A DNA stretch of 64,000 nucleotides. Source: Nitrospinia bacterium. Its GTDB lineage: Bacteria; Nitrospinota; Nitrospinia; Nitrospinales; JAJDAT01. The position numbers were made by a program, and so were the translations under genes. The notes under the pieces are model-generated. The model had not been told where the DNA came from. It saw nothing but the letters and a program-made list of their open reading frames with translations, and did no database searches. Location: NCBI GenBank assembly GCA_029261715.1, contig JAJDAT010000005.1:294227-358226 (forward strand). The letters are read 5' to 3'. Positions 24,976 to 33,723 of the stretch are shown here, piece after piece. The stretch's first letter is position 1. Every line of letters starts with the position of its first letter.

Positions 24976-26718
24976 ATGCCCAATTCAATAAACCTATATA
25001 AACGTCTTGTTCGGTACCTGATTCCTTATAAAGGAAAGGTGTTCCTTGCTATTTTCTGTTCTATTATTGTGGGACTGATAGCTACCTCCCCAGTTCCGAT
25101 AATCCAGAAGACGTTTGACGAAATTTTTGTCAAAAAAGACACCTTTATGCTTACGGCAATCCCGCTAGCGTTGGTGGGGCTTTACTTGATTAAGGGAGCT
25201 TTGTCCTATCTGCAAAACGTGATTATTTTTGGGATTTCCTGGGAATTGGTGGTTTCGTTAAGAAACGAAATTTTTTATAAAATTCAAAGACTGCCTTTAG
25301 GGTATTTTGAAGACACTCCGGTTGGTGAGTTGCTATCGCGTTTTATCAATGACGTCACCATTATGCAATCCTCTATAACCAATATGGTGAAAGAGTTTTT
25401 GCAAAATGCTTTTATGTTAGTCGGTTTAATCTGTTGGGTGTTCTATCTTAAATGGGACTGGGCAATAATGTCCCTGTTTGTTTTTCCATTAGCAATAGCG
25501 CCAATCGCTTCAATTGCCAGAAAGCTCAGACACTTAAGCAGAAGAGGGCAAGAAATAATTGCGACCATTAATTCCACAGTCGTTGAAACATTTTCCGGAA
25601 TCAAAGTCGTACGCGGTTTTTCTTTGGAAAAACAGCAAAACAAAAAATTAGACCTTCAAAATGACCAGTTTTTAAGCGTGATGAAAAGCAACGTCAAATA
25701 TACAGAATTATCTTCGCCATTGATGGAAATACTCGGAATGGTGAGTGGAGCTTTCATCCTCTGGTATGGCGGTAATCAGGTATTAGAGGGAACGGTTACT
25801 CAAGGTTCTTTCATTGCATTTATCGTAGCCCTATTCATGATGTACGGTCCAATCCGATTGTTATTTAAAATATATACAAAGTTTCAGGGATCGTTGGCAG
25901 GAGCCGAAAGAGTTTTCTTTATATTAGATCAAGATGAAGAAGATGTAAAAGGCGGTGATTTAACCCTGAATGGCTTTGAAGAAGAAATAGAGTTCAGAAA
26001 TGTTTCTTTCAAATATCCTTCGCGTAGCGCTTGGGTCTTAAACGACATAAACCTAACGGTTAAAAAATCTTCCATCGTAGCAATCGTAGGAATGAGTGGG
26101 GCGGGAAAGACCACGTTAGTCGATTTGTTGTTTCGATTTTATTTGGCGTCTGAAGGAAAAATTTTGATCGATGGAGTTAATATCAATGACTTTGACGTGC
26201 TTTCGCTCAGGTCTAAATTAGCCTTAGTGACTCAGGAAACGTTTTTGTTTAATGACACTATCCGAAATAATATCGCGTTCGGAAGAATGCAGGTAACAGA
26301 CGAAGAAATTATGGAAGCCTCGCGGGCTGCCCATGTCGATAGTTTTGTGAAAACTCTAGACGACGGATACGAAACCGAAATTGGCGAGCGTGGCGTAAAA
26401 CTTTCCGGCGGACAAAAACAAAGAATAGCTATCGCGAGAGCGATATTAAGAAATGCGCCGATATTAGTGCTGGACGAGGCAACTTCGTCTTTAGACTCCG
26501 AATCTGAAAAGTTAGTACAAGACGCTTTAAACGCATTAATGCAAAACCGAACTACTTTTATTATCGCGCATAGATTGTCGACAATAAAAAACGCCGATAG
26601 AATTATAGTGTTAGATCAAGGGAAAGTTGTAGAAGAAGGATCGCACGATGAACTGCTATCCAACGAAGGCGTCTATAAAAAATATTACGAAATGCAATTT
26701 TCCGGAACCGTATCTTAA
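24976..26718 (+). CDS. MsbA-like ABC exporter (fused membrane and ATPase domains)
   Basis: 580-residue half-transporter with six membrane helices (~15-310) and a C-terminal ATPase. Seen: Walker A GMSGAGKT, Q-loop LVTQETFLF, signature LSGGQKQR, Walker B ILVLDEATSSLD and switch IIAHRLST. Closest in layout to MsbA/lipid-flippase-type exporters, which act as homodimers in the inner membrane; the substrate could be lipid A, another lipid or a peptide. The ATG at 24976 directly follows the T-run of the terminator. Its neighbours give no firm hint on cargo, though OleA/OleB lie just downstream. Confidence 0.9.
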   Translation: MPNSINLYKRLVRYLIPYKGKVFLAIFCSIIVGLIATSPVPIIQKTFDEIFVKKDTFMLTAIPLALVGLYLIKGALSYLQNVIIFGISWELVVSLRNEIFYKIQRLPLGYFEDTPVGELLSRFINDVTIMQSSITNMVKEFLQNAFMLVGLICWVFYLKWDWAIMSLFVFPLAIAPIASIARKLRHLSRRGQEIIATINSTVVETFSGIKVVRGFSLEKQQNKKLDLQNDQFLSVMKSNVKYTELSSPLMEILGMVSGAFILWYGGNQVLEGTVTQGSFIAFIVALFMMYGPIRLLFKIYTKFQGSLAGAERVFFILDQDEEDVKGGDLTLNGFEEEIEFRNVSFKYPSRSAWVLNDINLTVKKSSIVAIVGMSGAGKTTLVDLLFRFYLASEGKILIDGVNINDFDVLSLRSKLALVTQETFLFNDTIRNNIAFGRMQVTDEEIMEASRAAHVDSFVKTLDDGYETEIGERGVKLSGGQKQRIAIARAILRNAPILVLDEATSSLDSESEKLVQDALNALMQNRTTFIIAHRLSTIKNADRIIVLDQGKVVEEGSHDELLSNEGVYKKYYEMQFSGTVS

Positions 26719-26817
26719 AAAATAGAAACTGCTCGTGCACCTTGAGGTCTTCGAAGGGCGATGGTTTTTAAGTAAATTTAAAATGAAAATTGATTTAAAA
26801 TAAACCAGTTACTTTCG

Positions 26818-27030
26818 CGTGTCATCCTGAAGAGAACCTTTAGGTTCTGTGAAGGATCTCGCCTCGATTTAAATGATTGTCACCCTGAGCAGACCCAGAC
26901 CGGGTGTCTGTGTTGATTGAACAAGGAACTAAAAGTAAAAAAATTTAATAAATATCATACTGAGCCCGTCGAAGTGGGACCTCCTTATTTTAGTTCCTTA
27001 GGAGGTTCTCGAAGTGCGACCACCTTGTAA
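26818..27030. repeat. Dispersed intergenic repeat cluster
   Basis: Between the ABC exporter and OleA lie several modules of the window-wide family: GTCATCCTGAAGAGAACC, GTGAAGGATCTCGCCTCGATTT, GTCACCCTGAGC, CTGAGCCCGTCGAAG and GGTTCTCGAAGTGCGACCACC. Parts form hairpins (AGAACCTTTAGGTTCT). No gene is supported here. Confidence 0.7.
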
Positions 27031-27061
27031 ATAAATAAAAGTTTTAAACATTAGCACAACC

Positions 27062-28108
27062 ATGAACTTCAAAAATGTTTGCGTAGAATCAGTAGCCTAC
27101 CACCTACCCGAAAACGTTGTTTCCTCCGAGGAATTAGAAAAACGTTTATCCCCTGTTTATGACAGACTAAAACTTCCCTACGGACGTCTCGAAATGATGA
27201 GCGGCATTAAGGAAAGACGATTTTGGGATAAAGGCGCATTCCCCAGCCAGGTAAGCTCGATTGCCGGGGAGAAGGCAATTGTGCAGTCGGGAATCGATAG
27301 ATCCGAAATAGGATGTTTGATATGCGCCTCAGTTTGCCGTGACTTTTTAGAACCCGCCACAGCATCCGTTATCCATAATAATTTAAAGCTTTCACCTGAC
27401 ATACAATTGTTCGATGTTTCAAACGCTTGCCTAGGTGTGCTTAATAGCATGATCTTGGTGGGTAACATGATCGAACAAGGACAAATTAGAGCCGGGTTAG
27501 TTGTGTCGGGAGAAAACGGTGGGCCGTTAGTCGATTCGACCATAGAAGATTTAATCTCAGATTCCACTCTGACTCGATCAAGTATTAAACTAGCGTTCGC
27601 GTCATTGACAATAGGCTCGGGGGCGGCGGCGGTTTTGTTGACTCATAAAGACCTGTCAAAAGATAAACATAAACTATTAGGCGGCGCATCCATGGCGGCG
27701 ACACAGCATAACGATTTGTGTCGAGGAAGCGAAGACAGCGGCGTACATTCCGAAGCCTCTCCACTAATGCAAACCGATTCCGAAACCCTGATGAAAGAAG
27801 GTTGTAAGCTAGCCGGAGCCACCTGGGAAAAAGCGAAAAAAGAACTTGGTTGGACCAACGAAACCCCAACACATGTGTTTTGTCATCAGGTGGGACAAGC
27901 TCAACGTAAGCTTATGTATGAAACCGTTCAACTAGACATGCAAAAAGATTTTTCCACGTTAGAGTTCCTCGGTAATATAGGATCGGCTTCGCTACCGACC
28001 ACTTTAGGAATGGGCGTAGAACAAGTGCAACCAAAGTCCGGCGATAAGCTGGCTTTATTGGGAATTGGAAGCGGTCTAAACTGTTTGATGTTAGGGATGG
28101 AATGGTAA
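27062..28108 (+). CDS. oleA: OleA-like thiolase-fold acyl condensing enzyme (beta-ketoacyl-ACP synthase III family)
   Basis: 348 residues, thiolase fold. Active-site residues of the family are visible: Cys123 in DVSNACLGVLN, His275 in FCHQVGQ and Asn305 in LGNIGSAS. OleA joins two acyl-CoA chains head-to-head to give a beta-keto acid, the first step to long-chain olefins. FabH is the main alternative, but the overlap with an OleB-type hydrolase gene (7 bases) favours OleA. oleC and oleD, which complete the pathway, are not nearby. Confidence 0.82.
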   Translation: MNFKNVCVESVAYHLPENVVSSEELEKRLSPVYDRLKLPYGRLEMMSGIKERRFWDKGAFPSQVSSIAGEKAIVQSGIDRSEIGCLICASVCRDFLEPATASVIHNNLKLSPDIQLFDVSNACLGVLNSMILVGNMIEQGQIRAGLVVSGENGGPLVDSTIEDLISDSTLTRSSIKLAFASLTIGSGAAAVLLTHKDLSKDKHKLLGGASMAATQHNDLCRGSEDSGVHSEASPLMQTDSETLMKEGCKLAGATWEKAKKELGWTNETPTHVFCHQVGQAQRKLMYETVQLDMQKDFSTLEFLGNIGSASLPTTLGMGVEQVQPKSGDKLALLGIGSGLNCLMLGMEW

Positions 28109-28980
28109 ACACAGAAGCTTTCAAAAACCTTTATCCATTTCAATCCAATTTCATCGAGTTAGATTCTTTGAAATACCACTACCTGGATGAAGGGGAGGGC
28201 GAACCCCTGCTAATGCTCCACGGTAATCCCACGTGGTCCTTTTATTATCGGAATTTAGTAATTGGATTAAGAGATCGATATCGATGTGTCGTTCCCGACC
28301 ATATGGGATGTGGGTTTTCTGATAAACCTCAAGAATATAATTATACGCTGTCCCAGCATATTGATAATTTAGAAAAGTTAGTCGATGAATTGCAGTTAGA
28401 TAAAATAACATTAGTCATACACGACTGGGGCGGAGCTATCGGCATGGGATATGCGGCAAAGTGCCCAGAGAGAATCAAACAGTTAGTCCTTTTTAATACT
28501 TCCGCATTCTTATCCGATCATATTCCATTTAGCATCGATATTTGTAGGTACCCCGTTATAGGACCAATAGCTATTCGTATGTTCAATGCCTTTGCAGGAG
28601 CGGCTGTTTATCGCGCTTGCAAAAACAGGAAGCGCATGACCGATGAAGTTAAAGCCGGATATTTAGCCCCTTATGATTCGTATGAGAATCGAATAGCCAA
28701 TTTACGATTTGTGCAAGACATCCCCATGACCGAAGATATACCGAGCTACCCAGTTGTAAAAGATATTCAGGAGAAATTGGATTTATTTAAAGACCGACCG
28801 GCCTTGATAATGTGGGGGAAGAAGGACTTTTGTTTTACCACGCATTTTTTTGAACGTTGGAAGGAATACCTACCTCAAGCCGAAGCGCATCTTTTCCGCC
28901 GCGCTGGCCACTACGTCGTCGAAGACGCTCATGATGAAATCATGCCTCTAATAGAAAAGTTCCTCGCCGAGTCGAACTAG
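28102..28980 (+). CDS. oleB: OleB-like alpha/beta hydrolase (haloalkane-dehalogenase fold)
   Basis: 292 residues. Nucleophile Asp108 in VIHDWGGAIGMG, base His270 in RAGHYVVEDAHDE, and the oxyanion/halide-binding motif HGNPTWSF at 40-47 are all visible; Asp rather than Ser as nucleophile puts it with haloalkane dehalogenases and OleB. OleB decarboxylates the beta-lactone made by OleC to yield the cis-olefin. Overlapping oleA by seven bases, it is translationally coupled. A true dehalogenase is the alternative; the pairing argues against it. Confidence 0.8.
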   Translation: MVNTEAFKNLYPFQSNFIELDSLKYHYLDEGEGEPLLMLHGNPTWSFYYRNLVIGLRDRYRCVVPDHMGCGFSDKPQEYNYTLSQHIDNLEKLVDELQLDKITLVIHDWGGAIGMGYAAKCPERIKQLVLFNTSAFLSDHIPFSIDICRYPVIGPIAIRMFNAFAGAAVYRACKNRKRMTDEVKAGYLAPYDSYENRIANLRFVQDIPMTEDIPSYPVVKDIQEKLDLFKDRPALIMWGKKDFCFTTHFFERWKEYLPQAEAHLFRRAGHYVVEDAHDEIMPLIEKFLAESN

Positions 28981-28985
28981 GTTTT

Positions 28986-30827
28986 TTAATCAATTAAGTT
29001 TTTTAAGTCATGAGAAGAAACTGATAAACTTCGAATCCCGTCTTTAGTTTGGCTAATGCCTTGTATGTTTTCTTGCGCTCCGCTGTTGATTTCTTTCATA
29101 GCGTTATACACTTGTTCGATAGCGCTTGATTGTTGTCTTGCATTTAAGGAGATTTGTTGTGTGTTGCTATAGATGGACTCCACCGAAGCGTCAACTTCAT
29201 TAAAAACGTCAGAGATTAAATTGGCGAAGTGAGTCCCTTCGTTTACGGTCTTAATTCCTTGGTCCGTTACCATAACCGTTGAATCGGTTGCCGTTTGAAT
29301 TTCTTGCACCAATAAATTAATTTTTTCAGCAGAAACTTTACTTTGATTGGCCAGTTTTCTGATTTCTGAAGCGACAACTCCAAAACCCAGACCATGCTCG
29401 CCTGCACGAGCCGCTTCAACTGCGGCATTCAAGGCTAATAGATTAGTCTGATTAGATATATCAGAAACTAAAACAGTGATGTTGCTAATTTGATTGGTGT
29501 GATCGCTTAAGCGAGTGATTTGAGTGGCAATCGAATCGACTTTCTCTTTCATGCTCGCCATGCCTTCGATAGATTTCTCAACGGTGTCTCTACCGGCAGT
29601 TACTTTTTCCATTGCTAAGCTAGTCGCAGAAGCCGCTACATCTGCTTGTTCGTTAGATTGCCGAGCTGAAGAATCCAATTCGTCCATTGTTGTCGTTATT
29701 TCATTGACCGCAGTCGCTTGTTGCGAAAGAGACCGTTCATTTTGTTCCAGGGTGGCAACAATCTGATTTGAAACTGAAGAAATATTTGCGGTCGCGCTCG
29801 ATATCGGTCCAACAATAGATCTAACAAGAAAATAAACGCTAAATATTCCGCCAATTAAAAGGAACGCAAGAATCGTATATTCTTGATTGATCATTCTTTC
29901 AATTTTGTTACTGGAATGTTCTGACAACTCTTGAACTACAACATTCATACTTTCTAGTAAATCTTGATTGTTTTCAGATATGTATACGCTCGCAGTGTTC
30001 ATTACTGGAACTAAATTGAAAACAGTTTCTACGTGATCTGAAAATTCAATCCAATGCTCCTTAAAGACTTCAATCTTTTCGCGAATTTTTGCATCATTTA
30101 CCTTTTTCAAATTCAGTGTCGAAGAACCATTTAGAAGCCCATCTATAATTTTGTTTTGCAAAACTATAAATTTTGTCCCTTCGCTTATAGAATCTTCATT
30201 GCGAAATTGATTAAACTGAAGCGTTGCCTTGGTTACTCTTTGCGTAATGGCTCGGAGTCTGCCTGCAACAGAAACGGTTTTAGAATCCATTCTTCCGCCA
30301 AGAAGGTTCACTAATTGGTTGGCTTCGTCAAACAAAGGGATATTATTTGAAATAATAAAATCTAAATCTTCTTGAATGTTGGGAGCGTAGTTAAATACCA
30401 TTTCCAGTTTTTCGGCAAATAACTCCCATTTTTTTTCTACGTTTTTTATTTTAAATAAAATTTGAGGCGTTTCGGCAGAGGGTAAACTTAATTCAGGATC
30501 ACCTATCTTTAATCCACTAATTACTTTGTTAAAACTCAACTGGACTTGTTTTATTTCCTCTACTTTGGATAGATCCCCGAGTTGTAATTCCATAATGGAT
30601 TTAGTCAATTTTTGGATAAGCATCCGTTGTTTACCAGCCAAATTGATAACCTGAGAATCGCTTTTTTGTTTTTCAAGAGATATTGCCGTATAAATTACAA
30701 TGCCGATAACAACTAGAAAGAGGAAGGCGGCAAGGGAATATAATTTGACCGGAACTGAAAAAAATGTGCCGGAAGCCTTACCGGCTTCTCCAGAAAATGC
30801 ATTTTGTTTAGTATGGGAAAGTGCCAT
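28986..30827 (-). CDS. Methyl-accepting chemotaxis protein with two PilJ-type sensor modules
   Basis: 613 residues: membrane helix ~29-51, two type IV pilus/NIT-like helical sensor modules (motifs [17 protein letters not shown] at ~62 and [17 protein letters not shown] at ~187), a second helix ~317-337, then a long cytoplasmic signalling hairpin with the tip segment [16 protein letters not shown]. No HAMP domain is evident and no C-terminal receptor-tethering pentapeptide. It converges on oleB with five bases between and is divergent from the cheR operon. The sensed ligand is unknown. Confidence 0.92.
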   Translation of the reverse strand: MALSHTKQNAFSGEAGKASGTFFSVPVKLYSLAAFLFLVVIGIVIYTAISLEKQKSDSQVINLAGKQRMLIQKLTKSIMELQLGDLSKVEEIKQVQLSFNKVISGLKIGDPELSLPSAETPQILFKIKNVEKKWELFAEKLEMVFNYAPNIQEDLDFIISNNIPLFDEANQLVNLLGGRMDSKTVSVAGRLRAITQRVTKATLQFNQFRNEDSISEGTKFIVLQNKIIDGLLNGSSTLNLKKVNDAKIREKIEVFKEHWIEFSDHVETVFNLVPVMNTASVYISENNQDLLESMNVVVQELSEHSSNKIERMINQEYTILAFLLIGGIFSVYFLVRSIVGPISSATANISSVSNQIVATLEQNERSLSQQATAVNEITTTMDELDSSARQSNEQADVAASATSLAMEKVTAGRDTVEKSIEGMASMKEKVDSIATQITRLSDHTNQISNITVLVSDISNQTNLLALNAAVEAARAGEHGLGFGVVASEIRKLANQSKVSAEKINLLVQEIQTATDSTVMVTDQGIKTVNEGTHFANLISDVFNEVDASVESIYSNTQQISLNARQQSSAIEQVYNAMKEINSGAQENIQGISQTKDGIRSLSVSSHDLKNLID

Positions 30828-31184
30828 AGCTTAAGTCCTTCGTAATAAGAATATTCTCAAAACTGTATAGTTGAGCTCGTTTTATTTTTAGTGTTTTATG
30901 ATCAAAACTTTTTATATTCAATTTATGTTTATCTGGCCTTTATTTATTTACACTATAAGTGTTATCCTGTCTACGGTATATATTAAAATTATCATATCTA
31001 GAAGTAGACATTCTAATTTAGAAATAGCATAAACGCTTAATTTTAATTGAGTTTCGCTAGTTTGACATTTAAAAAACCAAATGGCAAGATTGTATTACTA
31101 GTTAAATTAAATAAGCACAGCGTATTACTCCGATGAGATTTTAGATTCAGGGCGTTTTCTGTTGCGTAATTTTCGATAGGCAAA
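30828..31184. other. Divergent promoter region between the MCP and the che operon
   Basis: 357 AT-rich bases that must hold promoters for both sides. TTGACA occurs at 31061 but no good -10 follows at the right distance, and no sigma-28 site of the flagellar type was found. Nothing else recognisable. Confidence 0.5.
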
Positions 31185-32603
31185 ATGGTGAACCATCAGT
31201 CTAAACAATTAATAGATATTATTTTGATTAAGACAGGGTTGAATATCAAAGAAATTGATATTGCCAAGGTCGAAAAGGCCGTTGATTTACGCATAAAAGC
31301 GCTTAAACTTTCTTCCAGCGGGTATGAGAATTTACTAAGTTCCTCTTCCATAGAGGCTCAAGCGGAATGGAAAAAATTAATTCCTTATTTAACAACCGGT
31401 GAGAGTTTCTTTTTTCGCGATAAAGGGCAGATCTCTATCTTAGAAAAAAAGATATTGCCAGATTTAATTGAAAAAAAGAGAATTCAAAAAGAGCTTAGAA
31501 TCTGGAGCGCAGGTTGTTCCACAGGAGAGGAGCCATATACATTAGCGATAATATTAGATGAACTCATTCCACACTGGGGCGATTGGAAGGTCCATATTTT
31601 AGCGACAGATATGACGCAAACGTCAATTAATAAAGCAAAAGAGGGTTTGTATTCAGACTGGTCGTTTCGAGACGTAGATACAGATATAAAAAATAGATAC
31701 TTTGAAAAAAAGCGTAACGGAAATTGGCAGACCATTGATCGAATCCGAAACAGGGTGACATTTAAATTAGGGAATCTTATTTTAGATAACTTTCCTACTC
31801 TTACGTCGAATATTCACAGTATGGATCTCATTATTTGTCGAAACGTTTTTATTTATCACAAAAGAGAATCTGTCTTTGACGTTGTGCAAAAATTTTCCAA
31901 AACATTAGTTGATAGCGGATATCTCTTGGTGGGGCACTCAGAGCTCTACGGTCACCACTTTGATCGACTTAAGACCGTGTCTCACAAAGAAGGTATTTTT
32001 TATCAAAAATTAGCTCACAATGAAAAAAATAATAGCAAAGCCCCCAATAAAATAGATTGGCTAGACACTCGTCAACCCAAAGCGAAACTCCCGATTTTTA
32101 AGGCCAACAACCTAGACAAAAGAACTCCTAAAAAAACAAGAGCCGAGATAACCAAATTCAAAAAAGAAGAATTTAAAAAAACCGTAATTGAAAAGACTAA
32201 ACTAGATAAGAAAACCGATCAAAACTTTGAAGAAGTTTTTCTAAAAGCTCAATCGTGTGCAAACAAAGGAGATTATGCGCAAGCTTTGTTAAATTTCAAA
32301 AAAGCCGAAGAGTTAAATCCTTTTTCAGTAAAGCTCTTTTATTTTTGGGGGCATTTAGAAATGGATCAAGAAAAACTTGAAGATGCAAAAGGCCATTTAA
32401 AGAAAGCAATTTATTTAGACGCCTCATTCATTCCAGCTTATTTTGATCTGGCAAATATTTACGAAATAGATAATGATGAAGCAAAGGCAAGTAAAATGAA
32501 GCAAACGACTTTGAAGCTTTTAAAGAATATGGAACAAGACGCTACAATAGAATTATTAAAAAACGCCAAAGCTTCAGAATTAATTCAATACTTGGAAAGC
32601 TGA
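31185..32603 (+). CDS. cheR: CheR-type receptor methyltransferase with C-terminal TPR repeats
   Basis: 472 residues. The N-terminal CheR part (~1-280) has the helical alpha domain and the S-adenosylmethionine site IWSAGCSTGEEPYTLAI (~105-121), plus LIICRNVFIYH. A charged linker (~285-345) leads to TPR units (~345-440, FEEVFLKAQSCANKGDYAQALLNFKKAEELNP). It methylates chemoreceptor glutamates. CheR-TPR fusions are typical of Frz/Wsp-like and other alternative chemosensory systems. First gene of a four-gene operon. Confidence 0.93.
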   Translation: MVNHQSKQLIDIILIKTGLNIKEIDIAKVEKAVDLRIKALKLSSSGYENLLSSSSIEAQAEWKKLIPYLTTGESFFFRDKGQISILEKKILPDLIEKKRIQKELRIWSAGCSTGEEPYTLAIILDELIPHWGDWKVHILATDMTQTSINKAKEGLYSDWSFRDVDTDIKNRYFEKKRNGNWQTIDRIRNRVTFKLGNLILDNFPTLTSNIHSMDLIICRNVFIYHKRESVFDVVQKFSKTLVDSGYLLVGHSELYGHHFDRLKTVSHKEGIFYQKLAHNEKNNSKAPNKIDWLDTRQPKAKLPIFKANNLDKRTPKKTRAEITKFKKEEFKKTVIEKTKLDKKTDQNFEEVFLKAQSCANKGDYAQALLNFKKAEELNPFSVKLFYFWGHLEMDQEKLEDAKGHLKKAIYLDASFIPAYFDLANIYEIDNDEAKASKMKQTTLKLLKNMEQDATIELLKNAKASELIQYLES

Positions 32604-32632
32604 TATAGAGCGGAGAGCGACAGAGAGAAGTA

Positions 32633-33688
32633 ATGACAACCGAAAAACGCTTTTTAAAAAGTTGGGATAATTTACCCTTCGTAATATTTAGTTTTCGGAG
32701 CGCCTACTATGCGATAAATGCAGAGTTTGTGGAAAGCATAGTTTTTTTGCCGGAACTATCTCCTCTGGAAGAAGCTCCCGATTATTTTGTAGGAGTTTTT
32801 AATCTGCGTGGAAAAGTGTTGCCGGTTATGGATCTAGATAAAAAATTTGGATACATAAGCCAACCTTATTCTTTGACCGATAACGTTATTGTCGTCGAGT
32901 ATGGTAACGAAAAAGTAGGAATCATCGTAAATGAGATTCATGATCTTCAAAAAATTTCTGTAGAATTGATCGAAAATAAACCTTCCATTGCAAAGCAAAA
33001 AACTTCGAGCCAAAGCGTTATTGCAGGTCAAATGAAAATGGATGACCGAATAATAATGTTACTGGACCATACCAAACTTATCCAACATTCGATCGGCGAG
33101 GATGAAGTTTCTACGGAAACGCCGATGATTGAAAGTAAAGAACGTAAAGCTTTTAACGCATCGATAAATATCGAAGATGAAGAGGTATTTCATAAAAGAG
33201 CTTTAGAGTTAATGCCTTCGATAGAGAAAGGGAACTTAGGGCGTCAGGAAGGTTATGCCGTCTTCACTTTGTCGGGAGAAGTTTTTGCAATTGATATTGA
33301 CTTGGTTAAAGAATTCTCCGAAGTGACCAAAGTGTTTCCATCGCCGTGTTGCCCTGCATTCATTTTAGGCGACATCAATTTGAGAGGGGATATCCTGACT
33401 CTTATTGATATCCGTAGCTTTTTAAACTTGTCAGTCGCAGACGAAATAAAAGGTAAAAAGGTTGTTGTCGTTCAAACCGAAGGCTTGATCGTTGGTATAG
33501 AAGTCGATGAAGTTTTAGATGTAGTAAAAGCTGATTCACATGAGCTTTTACCCTCGCCAGAAGCGGCAAAAAGCGCAAGCGAATATTTTGTAACGGGAGT
33601 TTTACCCTACAAAAAAGATATGATGACGCTTATTAACTTATCTGGATTGCTTGCTGCAGAGAGCATGGTAGTGAATGAAGAAGTTTGA
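32633..33688 (+). CDS. Double CheW adaptor
   Basis: 351 residues consisting of two CheW domains (about 14-150 and 200-345), each with the family's FNLRGKVLPVMDLDKKFGY / INLRGDILTLIDIRSFL signature. CheW couples receptors to the CheA kinase; having two in one chain could replace the two separate CheW proteins of Wsp or Frz systems or cross-link arrays. It lies 30 bases after cheR and 36 before cheA with good operon spacing. Confidence 0.9.
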   Translation: MTTEKRFLKSWDNLPFVIFSFRSAYYAINAEFVESIVFLPELSPLEEAPDYFVGVFNLRGKVLPVMDLDKKFGYISQPYSLTDNVIVVEYGNEKVGIIVNEIHDLQKISVELIENKPSIAKQKTSSQSVIAGQMKMDDRIIMLLDHTKLIQHSIGEDEVSTETPMIESKERKAFNASINIEDEEVFHKRALELMPSIEKGNLGRQEGYAVFTLSGEVFAIDIDLVKEFSEVTKVFPSPCCPAFILGDINLRGDILTLIDIRSFLNLSVADEIKGKKVVVVQTEGLIVGIEVDEVLDVVKADSHELLPSPEAAKSASEYFVTGVLPYKKDMMTLINLSGLLAAESMVVNEEV

Positions 33689-33723
33689 TTTGGTATAGTC
33701 AAGTCGACTAAAGGGAAGATCGA

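Noticed and set aside
31061..31100. TTGACA as a promoter of the che operon
   Set aside because: No -10 hexamer follows at 15-19 bases; the next likely one is too far.
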